A stretch of 64,000 bases of DNA from Cupriavidus nantongensis (lineage in GTDB: Bacteria; Pseudomonadota; Gammaproteobacteria; Burkholderiales; Burkholderiaceae), in the NCBI RefSeq assembly GCF_001598055.1, contig NZ_CP014845.1, positions 434,001-498,000 on the forward strand, given 5' to 3'. The position numbers and the translations under genes are program-made. The notes under the pieces are model-generated. The model was not told the origin of the DNA. It did not search any database and saw nothing but the letters and a program-made list of their open reading frames with translations. This document shows positions 55,611-64,000 of this stretch, one piece after another (positions within the stretch are counted from its first letter, which is position 1; each line of letters begins with the position of its first letter).

Positions 55611-56390
55611 ATGGAAACCATCCGTTTTGCCCTGGAGGACGGCGTCGCCACGCTGACGCTGGACGCGCCGGCGCGCAAGAACGCGCTGTCGCTGCAGATG
55701 CGCGAGGAGATCGGCGAAGTGATTCGCCGGATACGGGACGACGACAGCGTGCGCGCCCTGATCCTGACCGCCGCCGGCACCGATTTCTCGTCGGGCGGCG
55801 ACATCAGCTCGATGCAGGTCGAGATCAGCGCCGAGCAGGGCCGCAGGCGGCTGCGCAAGCTGCACGGCTGGCTGGAGGACCTGATCCAGCTCGACGTGCC
55901 GGTCATTGCCGCGGTCGACGGCGCCGCCTATGGCGCGGGCTTCAGCCTGGCGCTGACGGCCGACATCATCCTCGCCACGCCGCGCGCGCGCTTCGGGCTG
56001 CCGTTCCTGCGCATGGGGCTGGTGCCTGACTGTGGCGTGTTCTACACGCTGCCGCGCATGATCGGGCTGCAGCGGGCCAAGGCGCTGATGTTCTCGATGC
56101 GCGAGCTCGATGCGCAGGCGGCGCAAGACCTTGGCATCGTCATGGAAATCGTGCCGGCCGACGGCCTGCAGGCGCGCGCCCGGGCGCTCGCGCAGGCATT
56201 CACCGAGGCCTCGCCGGTCGCGGTCAGCCTGACCAAGCAGGCGCTCAATGCGTCGCTGGGCCAGGACCTGGGCACCATGCTGGCGATGGAGGCGGACGCG
56301 CAGGGCATCGCCTTCTCCACCGGCTACCGCCGCGAAGCCGCCGACCGTTTCATGGCCAAGCAGCCGCTGCGCTACCGCTGGCCGGACTGA
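55611..56390 (+). CDS. Enoyl-CoA hydratase/isomerase
   Basis: This 259-residue crotonase-fold protein has an oxyanion-hole segment FSSGGDISSMQ, the second loop AAVDGAAYGAGFSLALTADI and FGLPFLRMGLVPDCGV. The Pro-Asp at the usual second catalytic position fits a hydratase/isomerase of uncertain type. The cytoplasmic enzyme would hydrate or isomerise an enoyl-CoA made by the acyl-CoA dehydrogenase encoded next. It lies 21 bp after the Bug gene. Confidence 0.9.
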   Translation: METIRFALEDGVATLTLDAPARKNALSLQMREEIGEVIRRIRDDDSVRALILTAAGTDFSSGGDISSMQVEISAEQGRRRLRKLHGWLEDLIQLDVPVIAAVDGAAYGAGFSLALTADIILATPRARFGLPFLRMGLVPDCGVFYTLPRMIGLQRAKALMFSMRELDAQAAQDLGIVMEIVPADGLQARARALAQAFTEASPVAVSLTKQALNASLGQDLGTMLAMEADAQGIAFSTGYRREAADRFMAKQPLRYRWPD

Positions 56391-56527
56391 CGGCCGGGGG
56401 CAAGGGCTTGCTGCCCTGCAGCATTGGCCGTCCCTGTTTTTCGCCCCTTTTTATATAGGCAGGTGTCGGGCATTGGCCGAGTCCTGCCGCTTCATGATTC
56501 ACGTTTACCCTGATACCAGTACTACTT

Positions 56528-57715
56528 ATGGGATCCCAAGACCAGCACGCGGCGCCCGCCGCACGCCAGACCCCCTGGATGAACGAAGACCTGGAAATGT
56601 TCCGGGACACCGTGCGCCGCTTCGTCGAGCGCGAACTCGCCCCCAACGAAGCGCGCTGGGCCGAGCAGGGCTACATCGACCGCGACGTCTGGCGCCGCGC
56701 CGGCCAGATCGGCCTGCTGTGCGCCAGCGTCCCCGAGCAATACGGCGGCGGCGGGGGCACCTTCGCCCACGAGGCCATCATCACCCAGGAGATGTCGCGC
56801 GCGGTGTGCACCAGCCTGGGCAACAACGTCCACAGCGGCATCGTGGCGCATTACCTGCTGCGCTACGGCACCGAAGCGCAGAAACAGAAGTGGCTGCCGC
56901 AGATGGCCAGCGGCGAACTGGTGGCCGCGATCGCGATGTCGGAACCCGGCGCCGGTTCCGACCTCAAAGCGATACGCACCCGCGCGCTGCGGGAACCGAC
57001 CGCGGACGGAGACTGCTATCGCATCAACGGCGCCAAGACTTTCATCACCAACGGCTACCACGCCGACCTTATCTGCGTGGTCGCCAAGACCGATCCGGAA
57101 ACCGGGTCGCGCGGGGTGTCGCTGGTCATGGTGGAAACCCGCGACCTGCCCGGCTTCCGTCGCGGCCGCATCCTGGAAAAGATCGGGCAGAAGGGCCAGG
57201 ACACCGCCGAGCTGTTCTTCGACGACGTGCTGGTGCCGTGCGACAACCTGCTCGGCACGCAGGAAGGGCAGGGCTTTTACCAGCTGATGCAGCAGCTGCC
57301 GCAGGAGCGCATGATCATTGCGCTGGGCGCGGTCGCCACCATGCAGCGCGCGATCGAGCTGACCACCGACTACGTGCGCCAGCGCAAGGTGTTCGGCCAG
57401 CCGCTCGGCGACCTGCAGAACACGCGCTTCAAGCTGGCCGAATGCAAGACCGTGGCGACCATCGCCGCGACCTTCGTCGATGACTGCATGCAGCGCCTGA
57501 TGGACGGCCAGCTCGACGCCGCCACCGCGGCGATGGCCAAATGGTGGTGCACCCAACAGAACTGCCAGGTCATCGACGAGTGCCTGCAGTTGCACGGCGG
57601 CTATGGCTACATGCTGGAATACCCGATCGCGCGCATGTACGCCAACGCACGCGTCAGCAAGATCTTCGGCGGCTCCAACGAGATCATGAAGGAGCTGGTC
57701 GCGCGCACGCTCTGA
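56528..57715 (+). CDS. Acyl-CoA dehydrogenase
   Basis: This 395-residue acyl-CoA dehydrogenase has AMSEPGAGSDLKAIRT and INGAKTFITNGYHADL in the flavin domain. LPQERMIIALGAVATMQRA carries the likely catalytic Glu of the isovaleryl/long-chain class, and the C-terminus has QLHGGYGYMLEYPIARMYANA and IFGGSNEIMKEL. It is the last gene of the operon, 137 bp after the hydratase and upstream of a strong terminator. Confidence 0.92.
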   Translation: MGSQDQHAAPAARQTPWMNEDLEMFRDTVRRFVERELAPNEARWAEQGYIDRDVWRRAGQIGLLCASVPEQYGGGGGTFAHEAIITQEMSRAVCTSLGNNVHSGIVAHYLLRYGTEAQKQKWLPQMASGELVAAIAMSEPGAGSDLKAIRTRALREPTADGDCYRINGAKTFITNGYHADLICVVAKTDPETGSRGVSLVMVETRDLPGFRRGRILEKIGQKGQDTAELFFDDVLVPCDNLLGTQEGQGFYQLMQQLPQERMIIALGAVATMQRAIELTTDYVRQRKVFGQPLGDLQNTRFKLAECKTVATIAATFVDDCMQRLMDGQLDAATAAMAKWWCTQQNCQVIDECLQLHGGYGYMLEYPIARMYANARVSKIFGGSNEIMKELVARTL

Positions 57716-57814
57716 CGCTGTCAGCGCGGGCGCCGCGCTATCAGCACTGTCTGTGTGCCAGTGCTCGCAGCCAGCGCCGGACGCCGCAAAACGACTGACG
57801 ACATGCGCAAAAAT

Positions 57815-57840
57815 GAAAGCCGGCACCTGTGCCGGCTTTC
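57815..57840. terminator. Hairpin terminator after the catabolic operon
   Basis: GAAAGCCGGCAC and GTGCCGGCTTTC form a perfect 12-bp stem with a CT loop. It lies 100 bp past the acyl-CoA dehydrogenase stop, with A-rich sequence on the left and T-rich on the right, so it may act in both directions. Confidence 0.8.
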
Positions 57841-58192
57841 GTGCTTATGGTTACAAAACCGGATGTGCACGGATGGCGGGAAAGGTGTAAGGTGTGTCAC
57901 AAGCATGGTCAATGGCCCGTCGCGCGCGGGGGCGAAGCCGAGTAAAAACCAGCGCAAGCTGATCGAAGAATCCGGCGGCAAAGAGCAGCGGCAAGGCAGT
58001 ACGAAACAACCGTTGTGTCGATGCAGGATTCGTCAACTCGACCTCCACCATCGCCGTTATTTGACTATGATGAAGTAAAGACTTCGCAACATGACAGGTC
58101 GCCAGGCCGGGGTGGTGTACCGCGAACGTTGCGCGAAGCCTTGGGGGTAGCACTACCTACGCCTCGGACGTGAACTCTGACGGGAGTGAGGT
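57841..58192 (+). promoter_or_regulatory. Upstream region of the prkA operon
   Basis: This 352-bp stretch has no convincing gene. It contains a TATGAT-like -10 near 58063-58071 in a local AT-rich spot (TTATTTGACTATGATGAAG) without a clear -35, which would leave a leader of about 120 bases. Near-complementary CTTCGCAAC (58082) and GTTGCGCGAAG could fold in that leader. The ribosome site GGGAGTGAGGT sits just before ATG 58193. Confidence 0.35.
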
Positions 58193-60115
58193 ATGGACAT
58201 TTTTGGCCATTACGCTACGCGGTTCGAAGCTCGCAAGGAAGAGGAATACAGCATCCAGGAATACCTGGAGATCTGCAAGAAGGATCCGACTGCCTACGCG
58301 ACTGCTGCCGAACGCATGCTCGCCGCGATCGGTCAGCCTGAGCTGGTGGATACCCACCACGATCCCAGGCTGTCCCGCCTGTTCTTCAACAAGGTCATTC
58401 GCATCTATCCGGCCTTCCGCGACTTCTACGGCATGGAGGACACGATCGAGCAGATCGTCTCGTTCTTCAAGCACGCGGCGCAGGGCCTGGAAGAGCGCAA
58501 GCAGATCCTGTATCTGCTGGGGCCTCCCGGCGGCGGCAAGTCCTCGCTCGCGGAGAAGCTGAAGGCGTTGATGGAGCAGATCCCCATCTACGCGCTGAAG
58601 GGGTCGCCCATCCACGAATCGCCCCTGGGCCTGTTCTCGCCGGAAGAAGACGGCAAGATCCTGGAAGAGGACTACGGCATCCCGCTGCGCTATCTCAATA
58701 CCATTGCCTCGCCATGGGCAGTGAAGCGCCTGCACGAGTTCAACGGCGACATCACCAAGTTCAAGGTGGTGAAGCTGCGTCCTTCGGTGCTGTCGCAGAT
58801 CGCAATCTCGAAGACCGAGCCGGGCGACGAGAACAACCAGGACATCTCGTCGCTGGTGGGCAAGGTGGACATCCGCAAGCTCGAGGACTTCCCGCAGGAC
58901 GACCCGGACGCGTACTCGTATTCCGGCGGCCTGTGCCTGGCCAACCGCGGCCTGCTCGAGTTCGTCGAAATGTTCAAGGCGCCGATCAAGGTGCTGCACC
59001 CGCTGCTGACCGCGACCCAGGAAGGCAACTACAAGGGCACCGAAGGCTTTGGTGCGATCCCGTTCGACGGCGTCATCCTGGCGCACTCGAACGAGGCCGA
59101 GTGGCAGACCTTCAAGGCGGACAAGAACAACGAGGCCTTCCTCGACCGGATCTATATCGTCAAGGTCCCTTACTGCCTGCGCGTGTCCGACGAGGTCAAG
59201 ATCTACGACAAGCTGTTGCGCAGCAGTTCGCTGTCGGCCGCGCCGTGCGCGCCCAACACGCTGAAGATGATGGCGCAGTTCGCCGTGCTCACGCGCATCA
59301 AGGAGCCGGAGAATTCCAACATCTTCTCGAAGATGCGCGTCTACGACGGCGAGAGCCTGAAGGACGTCGACCCGAAGGCGAAGTCTTACCAGGAATACCG
59401 CGACTACGCCGGCATCGACGAGGGCATGAACGGGCTGTCGACGCGCTTCGCGTTCAAGGTCCTGTCCAAGGTCTTCAACTTCGACAACACCGAAGTGGCG
59501 GCCAACCCGGTGCACCTGCTGTACGTGCTCGAGCAGCAGATCGAGCGCGAGCAGTTCCCGCCGGAGCAGGAAGCCAAGCTGCTGTCGTATATCAAGGAGT
59601 ACCTGACCACGCCGTTCGTGGAGTTCATCGGCAAGGAGATCCAGACTGCTTACCTGGAATCGTATTCGGAGTACGGGCAGAACATCTTCGACCGCTATGT
59701 GGTGTTCGCCGACCTGTGGATCCAGGACCAGGAGTACCGCGATCCCAACACCGGCGAAATCCTCGACCGCAACGCGCTGAACGACGAGCTGGAAAAAGTG
59801 GAAAAGCCCGCGGGGATTTCGAACCCGAAGGACTTCCGCAACGAGATCGTCAACTTCGTGCTGCGGGCGCGGGCCAACAACGGTGGCAAGAACCCGGTCT
59901 GGACCAGCTATGAAAAGCTGCGGATGGTGATCGAGAAGCGCATGTTCTCCACTACGGAGGACCTGCTGCCGGTGATCTCGTTCAATGCCAAATCTTCGCG
60001 CGAAGACCAGGACAAGCACGAGAACTTCGTCAACCGCATGGTCGAGAAGGGGTACACGCCCAAGCAAGTGAGACTGTTGGTGGAGTGGTATCTGCGCGTA
60101 AGAAAGTCATCGTAA
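58193..60115 (+). CDS. prkA: PrkA family serine protein kinase
   Basis: This 640-residue protein matches PrkA along its length. An N-terminal AAA-type domain has Walker A GPPGGGKSS at residues 110-118, and the C-terminal part is the PrkA kinase-like domain. In Escherichia coli the homologue YeaG is a stress- and stationary-phase-linked kinase, and AAA-protease activity has been reported for Bacillus PrkA. It is first of the prkA-yeaH-spoVR set, with yeaH 37 bp downstream, an association widely kept in proteobacteria. Confidence 0.95.
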   Translation: MDIFGHYATRFEARKEEEYSIQEYLEICKKDPTAYATAAERMLAAIGQPELVDTHHDPRLSRLFFNKVIRIYPAFRDFYGMEDTIEQIVSFFKHAAQGLEERKQILYLLGPPGGGKSSLAEKLKALMEQIPIYALKGSPIHESPLGLFSPEEDGKILEEDYGIPLRYLNTIASPWAVKRLHEFNGDITKFKVVKLRPSVLSQIAISKTEPGDENNQDISSLVGKVDIRKLEDFPQDDPDAYSYSGGLCLANRGLLEFVEMFKAPIKVLHPLLTATQEGNYKGTEGFGAIPFDGVILAHSNEAEWQTFKADKNNEAFLDRIYIVKVPYCLRVSDEVKIYDKLLRSSSLSAAPCAPNTLKMMAQFAVLTRIKEPENSNIFSKMRVYDGESLKDVDPKAKSYQEYRDYAGIDEGMNGLSTRFAFKVLSKVFNFDNTEVAANPVHLLYVLEQQIEREQFPPEQEAKLLSYIKEYLTTPFVEFIGKEIQTAYLESYSEYGQNIFDRYVVFADLWIQDQEYRDPNTGEILDRNALNDELEKVEKPAGISNPKDFRNEIVNFVLRARANNGGKNPVWTSYEKLRMVIEKRMFSTTEDLLPVISFNAKSSREDQDKHENFVNRMVEKGYTPKQVRLLVEWYLRVRKSS

Positions 60116-60152
60116 CGGCGCCGCGGAACGGGTCTCTCAACGAGGGCAACAT

Positions 60153-61415
60153 ATGGCTACGGTCATCGATCGGCGCGAAAACGGCGGCAACAAGAGTGCC
60201 GTCAACCAGCAACGCTTCATCAAGCGCTACCGCGAGCAGATCCGGCAAGCGGTGGCAAAGGCGGTGTCCGGCCGGAAGATCATGGACATCGAGCAGAGCG
60301 GGCAGGTGTCCATTCCGGTCAAGGACATCAGCGAACCGATCTTCCACCACGGCCCGGGCGGGCGGCGCGAGTGGATTCACCCTGGCAACAAGAAGTTCGT
60401 CAAGGGCGATTCCTTCGACCGCCAGCAGCAGGGCGGCGGCGGGACCGGTTCACGCGCCAGCGACAGCGGCGAGGGCGAGGACGATTTCGTCTTCACGCTG
60501 TCGCGCGAGGACTTCCTCAATTTCTTCTTCGAGGACATGGCGCTGCCGGACCTGGCCAAGCGCCACCTCGCCAAGATTGCCGAGGTGCGCAAGGTGCGCG
60601 CCGGCTATTCCATCGACGGCACCCCGTCCAACCTGTCGATCCTGCGCACCATGCGCAGTTCGCTGGGGCGGCGCATCGCCTTGTCCAGCCCCTACCAGAA
60701 GCGACTGCGCCAGCTGGAGCTGGCCTATGCCGAGGCGCTGGAGCAGGACGGACCGTATGCGGAAGGCACGCTCGAGCTGATGGAGAAGATGCGGCACCTG
60801 CGCGCCTGCATCGACCGCGTTCCCTTTATCGAAAAGCTCGACCTGCGCTACAACAACCGCGTGCTGAAGAAGCGCCCGCAGGCGCAGGCGGTGATGTTCT
60901 GCCTGATGGACGTGTCCGGCTCGATGGACGAGAGCCGCAAGGACCTGGCCAAGCGCTTCTTCATGCTGCTGTACCTGTTCCTGAAGCGCAACTACGTGCG
61001 CATCGACGTGGTGTTTATCCGCCATCACACCGTGGCGAAGGAAGTCGAAGAGGAAGATTTCTTCCACTCGCGCGAGTCCGGCGGCACCGTCGTGTCGAGC
61101 GCGCTGAAGCTGATGGTGGAGGTCATCCATGACCGCTATCCGCCCAGCCAGTGGAACATCTATTGCGCGCAGGCCTCGGACGGGGATAACTGGGCCGGCG
61201 ATTCCGAGCTGTGCGGGCGGCTGCTGCGCGAGTCGATCCTGCCGCTGGTGCAGTATTACGCCTATGTGGAGGTAGCGTCGGAAGAGCCGCAGAACCTCTG
61301 GGAAGAGTATCTGACGGTGAAGAGCCAGTTCGATCACTTTGCGATGCAGCGCATCATCGGCGCGGACGAGATCTACCCGGTGCTGCACGACCTGTTCCAG
61401 AAACGCGCGGCATAA
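60153..61415 (+). CDS. yeaH: YeaH/YhbH family protein (DUF444, vWA-like)
   Basis: This 420-residue protein has an N-terminal segment GGNKSAVNQQRFIKRYREQI typical of YeaH/YhbH, a low-complexity Gln/Gly/Ser stretch (about residues 89-110), and a von Willebrand A-like C-terminal domain with the metal-site motif FCLMDVSGSMDESRKDLAKR. It is the usual partner gene of prkA and spoVR. Its biochemical role is unknown, and the MIDAS motif suggests protein-protein binding. Confidence 0.95.
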   Translation: MATVIDRRENGGNKSAVNQQRFIKRYREQIRQAVAKAVSGRKIMDIEQSGQVSIPVKDISEPIFHHGPGGRREWIHPGNKKFVKGDSFDRQQQGGGGTGSRASDSGEGEDDFVFTLSREDFLNFFFEDMALPDLAKRHLAKIAEVRKVRAGYSIDGTPSNLSILRTMRSSLGRRIALSSPYQKRLRQLELAYAEALEQDGPYAEGTLELMEKMRHLRACIDRVPFIEKLDLRYNNRVLKKRPQAQAVMFCLMDVSGSMDESRKDLAKRFFMLLYLFLKRNYVRIDVVFIRHHTVAKEVEEEDFFHSRESGGTVVSSALKLMVEVIHDRYPPSQWNIYCAQASDGDNWAGDSELCGRLLRESILPLVQYYAYVEVASEEPQNLWEEYLTVKSQFDHFAMQRIIGADEIYPVLHDLFQKRAA

Positions 61416-61553
61416 TCAGTGCTGGCCGGTGGTTGGTGGCAATGACCGGCAAGCCGCGGTGAAGAAGGCAATATTGGCAAGACAGGGGACCGGGCGGCGC
61501 GCCCGCGCCGCAAGCACCGGCCTGCCTGTCCTGCGCGGACGAAAGGGGCGACG

Positions 61554-63107
61554 ATGGCTTATCTGTCCACGGGTTCGGAATGGACCTTCGAGCTGATCAA
61601 CCGGTATGACCGCGAGATTTCCCGCATCGCCGGAGAATTCGGCCTGGATACCTATCCCAACCAGATCGAGATCATCACCGCCGAGCAGATGCTCGACGCC
61701 TACGCGTCGGCGGGGCTGCCGGTGGGCTACAGCCACTGGTCCTACGGCAAGCACTTCCTGGCGTCGGAGCGCAGCTACCAGCGCGGGCACATGGGGCTGG
61801 CCTACGAGATCGTGATCAACTCCAATCCCTGCATCGCCTACCTGATGGAGGAAAACACCATGCCGATGCAGGCGCTGACGATCGCGCATGCCTGCTACGG
61901 CCACAACTCCTTCTTCAAGGGCAACTACCTGTTCCGCACCTGGACCAACGCCGACGCCATCGTCGACTACCTGCTGTTCGCCAAGAACTACGTGGCCGAG
62001 TGCGAGCAGCGCTACGGCGAGCAGGAGGTGGAACTGCTGCTGGATTCCTGCCACGCGCTGCAGAACTACGGCGTGGACCGCTACAAGCGGCCCAAGAAGC
62101 TGTCGATCACCGAGGAAAAGGCGCGCCAGGCCGACCGCGAGAACTACCTGCAGATGCAGGTCAACGACCTGTGGCGCACGCTGCCCAAGCACCGGCCGCA
62201 CGCGCTGGCGTCGGAAGACGACACGTCCGAGCCGGATGTGCCGTTCCCGCCCGAGCCGCAGGAGAACCTGCTGTACTTCATCGAGAAGAACGCGCCCAAG
62301 CTGGCGCCATGGCAGCGCGAGATCGTGCGCATCGTGCGCAAGATCGCGCAGTACTTCTATCCGCAGCGCCAGACCAAGGTGATGAACGAAGGCTGGGCCA
62401 CGTTCTGGCACTACACCATCATCAACCAGCTGTACGAGGAAAAGCTGGTCAACGACGCCTTCATGATGGAGCTGCTGCAGGCGCACACCAATGTCATCTA
62501 CCAGCCGCCTTACCACAGCCCCTACTACAGCGGTATGAACCCCTACACGGTGGGCTTCCTGATGTTCCAGGACCTGCGCCGCATGTGCGAGAACCCGACC
62601 GACGAAGACTACCGCTGGGCGCCCGAGATCGCCGGCACCGACTGGCGCAAGACGCTGGACTTCGCCATGCGCAACTTCAAGGACGAGAGCTTCCTGCTGC
62701 AGTTCCTGTCGCCGCGCGTGATCCGCGAGCTCAAGCTGTTCTCGGTGCTGGACGATGACCGCGAGGGCAAGCTGCGCGTGACCGCGATCCATGACGACGA
62801 GGGCTACCGCTCGATCCGCCAGCTGATGGCGGCGCAGTACGACCTGTCCAGCATGGAGCCCAATATCCAGGTCACCAACGTCGATGTCGGCGGCGACCGC
62901 TCGCTGACGCTGCGCCACCTGCAGAACGACCGGCGTCCGCTGGCGCACAACTTCGATGAAGTGGTGCGGCACGTGACCCGGCTGTGGGGCTTTACCGTGC
63001 GGCTGGAAGTGGCCTATGAAGACGGCCGCACCGAGCTCAAGTACGAATGCAAGCCTGAGCGCCGCCACCGCCGCCCGCACGGCAGCGGGCTGAGCCTGGC
63101 CGCCTGA
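61554..63107 (+). CDS. spoVR: SpoVR family protein
   Basis: This 517-residue protein belongs to the SpoVR/YcgB family, with IEIITAEQMLDAYASAGLP, HWSYGKHFLASERSY, NPCIAYLMEENTMPMQALTI, ACYGHNSFFKGNYLF and KVMNEGWATFWHYTII. Its His and Glu residues in HNSFFK and NEGWATFWH suggest a metal site (inference). Despite the sporulation name, non-sporulating proteobacteria keep it with prkA and yeaH. It begins 138 bp after yeaH. Its last 94 bases overlap a convergent acyl-CoA dehydrogenase frame. Confidence 0.95.
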   Translation: MAYLSTGSEWTFELINRYDREISRIAGEFGLDTYPNQIEIITAEQMLDAYASAGLPVGYSHWSYGKHFLASERSYQRGHMGLAYEIVINSNPCIAYLMEENTMPMQALTIAHACYGHNSFFKGNYLFRTWTNADAIVDYLLFAKNYVAECEQRYGEQEVELLLDSCHALQNYGVDRYKRPKKLSITEEKARQADRENYLQMQVNDLWRTLPKHRPHALASEDDTSEPDVPFPPEPQENLLYFIEKNAPKLAPWQREIVRIVRKIAQYFYPQRQTKVMNEGWATFWHYTIINQLYEEKLVNDAFMMELLQAHTNVIYQPPYHSPYYSGMNPYTVGFLMFQDLRRMCENPTDEDYRWAPEIAGTDWRKTLDFAMRNFKDESFLLQFLSPRVIRELKLFSVLDDDREGKLRVTAIHDDEGYRSIRQLMAAQYDLSSMEPNIQVTNVDVGGDRSLTLRHLQNDRRPLAHNFDEVVRHVTRLWGFTVRLEVAYEDGRTELKYECKPERRHRRPHGSGLSLAA

Positions 63108-64000
63108 TCGGCGGGCGCCGGCTCGCACCAGTCGCGCACCAGTTCCACCGCGTTGCGGCCGTCGCTGGCGCAGACGGACTCGCCCAGCACGCGGCTCCAC
63201 CAGCGTTCCGACCCGTCCGCCACGCGCCACGCATGCAGCCGGCGCGTATAGAGCTGCAGGTCATATTCCTCGGTAATGCCGATCGCGCCGTGCACGGCGT
63301 GGGCGATCGCAGCCACCGGCGTGACCGCGTCGCTGGCGCGCAGCTTGCCGATCGCCGCGCGCAGCGGGTCGGGCGTGGCGCCGTCGCTGTCGCAGGCTAG
63401 CTGCGCCGCCACCCGCGCCGCGGCGACATGCTCGGCCATCTCGCTGACCTGGTGCTGGATTGCCTGGAACTTGCCGATGGCGCGGCCGAACTGCTGGCGG
63501 TCGTTGGCGTATTGCAGCGTCAGGTCGAGCACATGCGACAGCGCGCCGGCCAGTTGCGCCGCGTGCAGGCAGGCGCCCAGCGTGCGCACGGTGCCGGCCG
63601 GCAGCTGGAATGCCGCGGGCACGGCGGCGTCCGGTCGCGGCACGCGCAGGGTCAGGTCGCCGTGCGCACCGGTGGCCTCGGCGCGCGCCGCCGCGGCGGG
63701 CAGCAGCAGGCAGCGCTCGCCATCCTGCAGCAGGAACCACTGCGCATGGCGGGCGTCCGCTACCAGCGTGGCGGCGGCGCCGTCGTCAAAGCTTGCCAGC
63801 ACTATCGGGCCGTCGGGCAGCGCGACGCCGGCGGCATGCAGCAGCGCGCGCGCAAAGATGGTCTGCGCCAGCGGCAACGGCAGCGCGTGGCGGCCGGTGA
63901 CGAACAGCACCGGCGCCAGCTCGCGCAGCGCCAGCGCGGCGCCGCCGGCTGATTCGGGCAACAGGCAGTCGGCGAAGCCGCTGTCTTGCAGCGCTTGCCA
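63014..64000 (-). CDS. Acyl-CoA dehydrogenase, partial (5' end beyond window)
   Basis: The frame is open from the right edge to a stop at 63014, and codons upstream of the first ATG (63961) read in frame to 64000 (WQALQDSGFADCLLPE), so the true start lies outside. The C-terminal domain shows LQYANDRQQFGRAIGKFQAI, HAVHGAIGITEEYDLQLYTR and WWSRVLGE, matching short acyl-CoA dehydrogenases that act as second subunits. About the last 31 residues (SPLPCGRRWRRSGLH...) extend into the spoVR 3' end and look unlike the family, so a later stop has probably been acquired. Confidence 0.85.
   Translation of the reverse strand, partial: WQALQDSGFADCLLPESAGGAALALRELAPVLFVTGRHALPLPLAQTIFARALLHAAGVALPDGPIVLASFDDGAAATLVADARHAQWFLLQDGERCLLLPAAAARAEATGAHGDLTLRVPRPDAAVPAAFQLPAGTVRTLGACLHAAQLAGALSHVLDLTLQYANDRQQFGRAIGKFQAIQHQVSEMAEHVAAARVAAQLACDSDGATPDPLRAAIGKLRASDAVTPVAAIAHAVHGAIGITEEYDLQLYTRRLHAWRVADGSERWWSRVLGESVCASDGRNAVELVRDWCEPAPADQAARLSPLPCGRRWRRSGLHSYLSSVRPSS

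Overview
The window is high-GC, gene-dense betaproteobacterial DNA, most likely from Cupriavidus or a close Burkholderiaceae relative. The clues are four Bug-type (tripartite tricarboxylate transporter, TTT) periplasmic binding proteins without transporter genes beside them, many acyl-CoA dehydrogenase, CaiB and AMP-ligase genes, many LysR, AraC and IclR regulators, and a prkA-yeaH-spoVR operon. No rRNA, tRNA or CRISPR array was seen.

Region 1 (1-18.7 kb) is accessory metabolism. It holds an IclR regulator divergent from a sulfatase and Bug protein, an MFS exporter, an AraC regulator, an alpha/beta hydrolase, a small membrane protein, a P-loop kinase-like gene split by an in-frame amber codon, a GFA protein, and a block of short-chain dehydrogenases (SDRs) controlled by AraC and LysR regulators. 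It ends with a J-domain protein, an orphan ModA-like binding protein and another LysR. A decayed LysR tail lies at 5.5 kb.

Region 2 (19-24.3 kb) is an acyl-CoA module: two paired acyl-CoA dehydrogenases on the minus strand, divergent from an acyl-CoA ligase and a Bug protein. It is followed by about 700 bp of intergenic hairpin repeats.

Region 3 (25-39.3 kb) is the most notable part. It is a two-partner-secretion locus of the contact-dependent inhibition (CDI) / Bcp kind: a lipoprotein, a giant filamentous exoprotein, a membrane-type immunity candidate, toxin remnants and the outer-membrane transporter. A 1334-bp IS5-type element has inserted into the exoprotein at CTAG and severed its C-terminal toxin module. 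Removing the element and one CTAG copy restores a single frame of about 2999 residues. The severed tail overlaps the immunity candidate by ATGA. A second toxin-tail-like fragment and a 44-residue membrane protein lie further downstream.

Region 4 (39.3-50.3 kb) starts with a five-gene minus-strand operon (acyl-CoA dehydrogenase, CaiB, MmgE/PrpD, CoA-ester lyase, MaoC-type hydratase). It resembles the itaconate/citramalyl-CoA clusters of other proteobacteria. Next come a 24-residue membrane peptide divergent from an MgtC-family gene, a DUF2628 protein, a LysR divergent from an SDR-CaiB pair, and a small conserved protein.

Region 5 (50.3-57.7 kb) has an AraC regulator divergent from a five-gene catabolic operon (Bug, acyl-CoA ligase, Bug, enoyl-CoA hydratase, acyl-CoA dehydrogenase). 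Region 6 (58.2-63.1 kb) is the prkA-yeaH-spoVR stress operon. A partial acyl-CoA dehydrogenase runs off the right edge and overlaps the end of spoVR.
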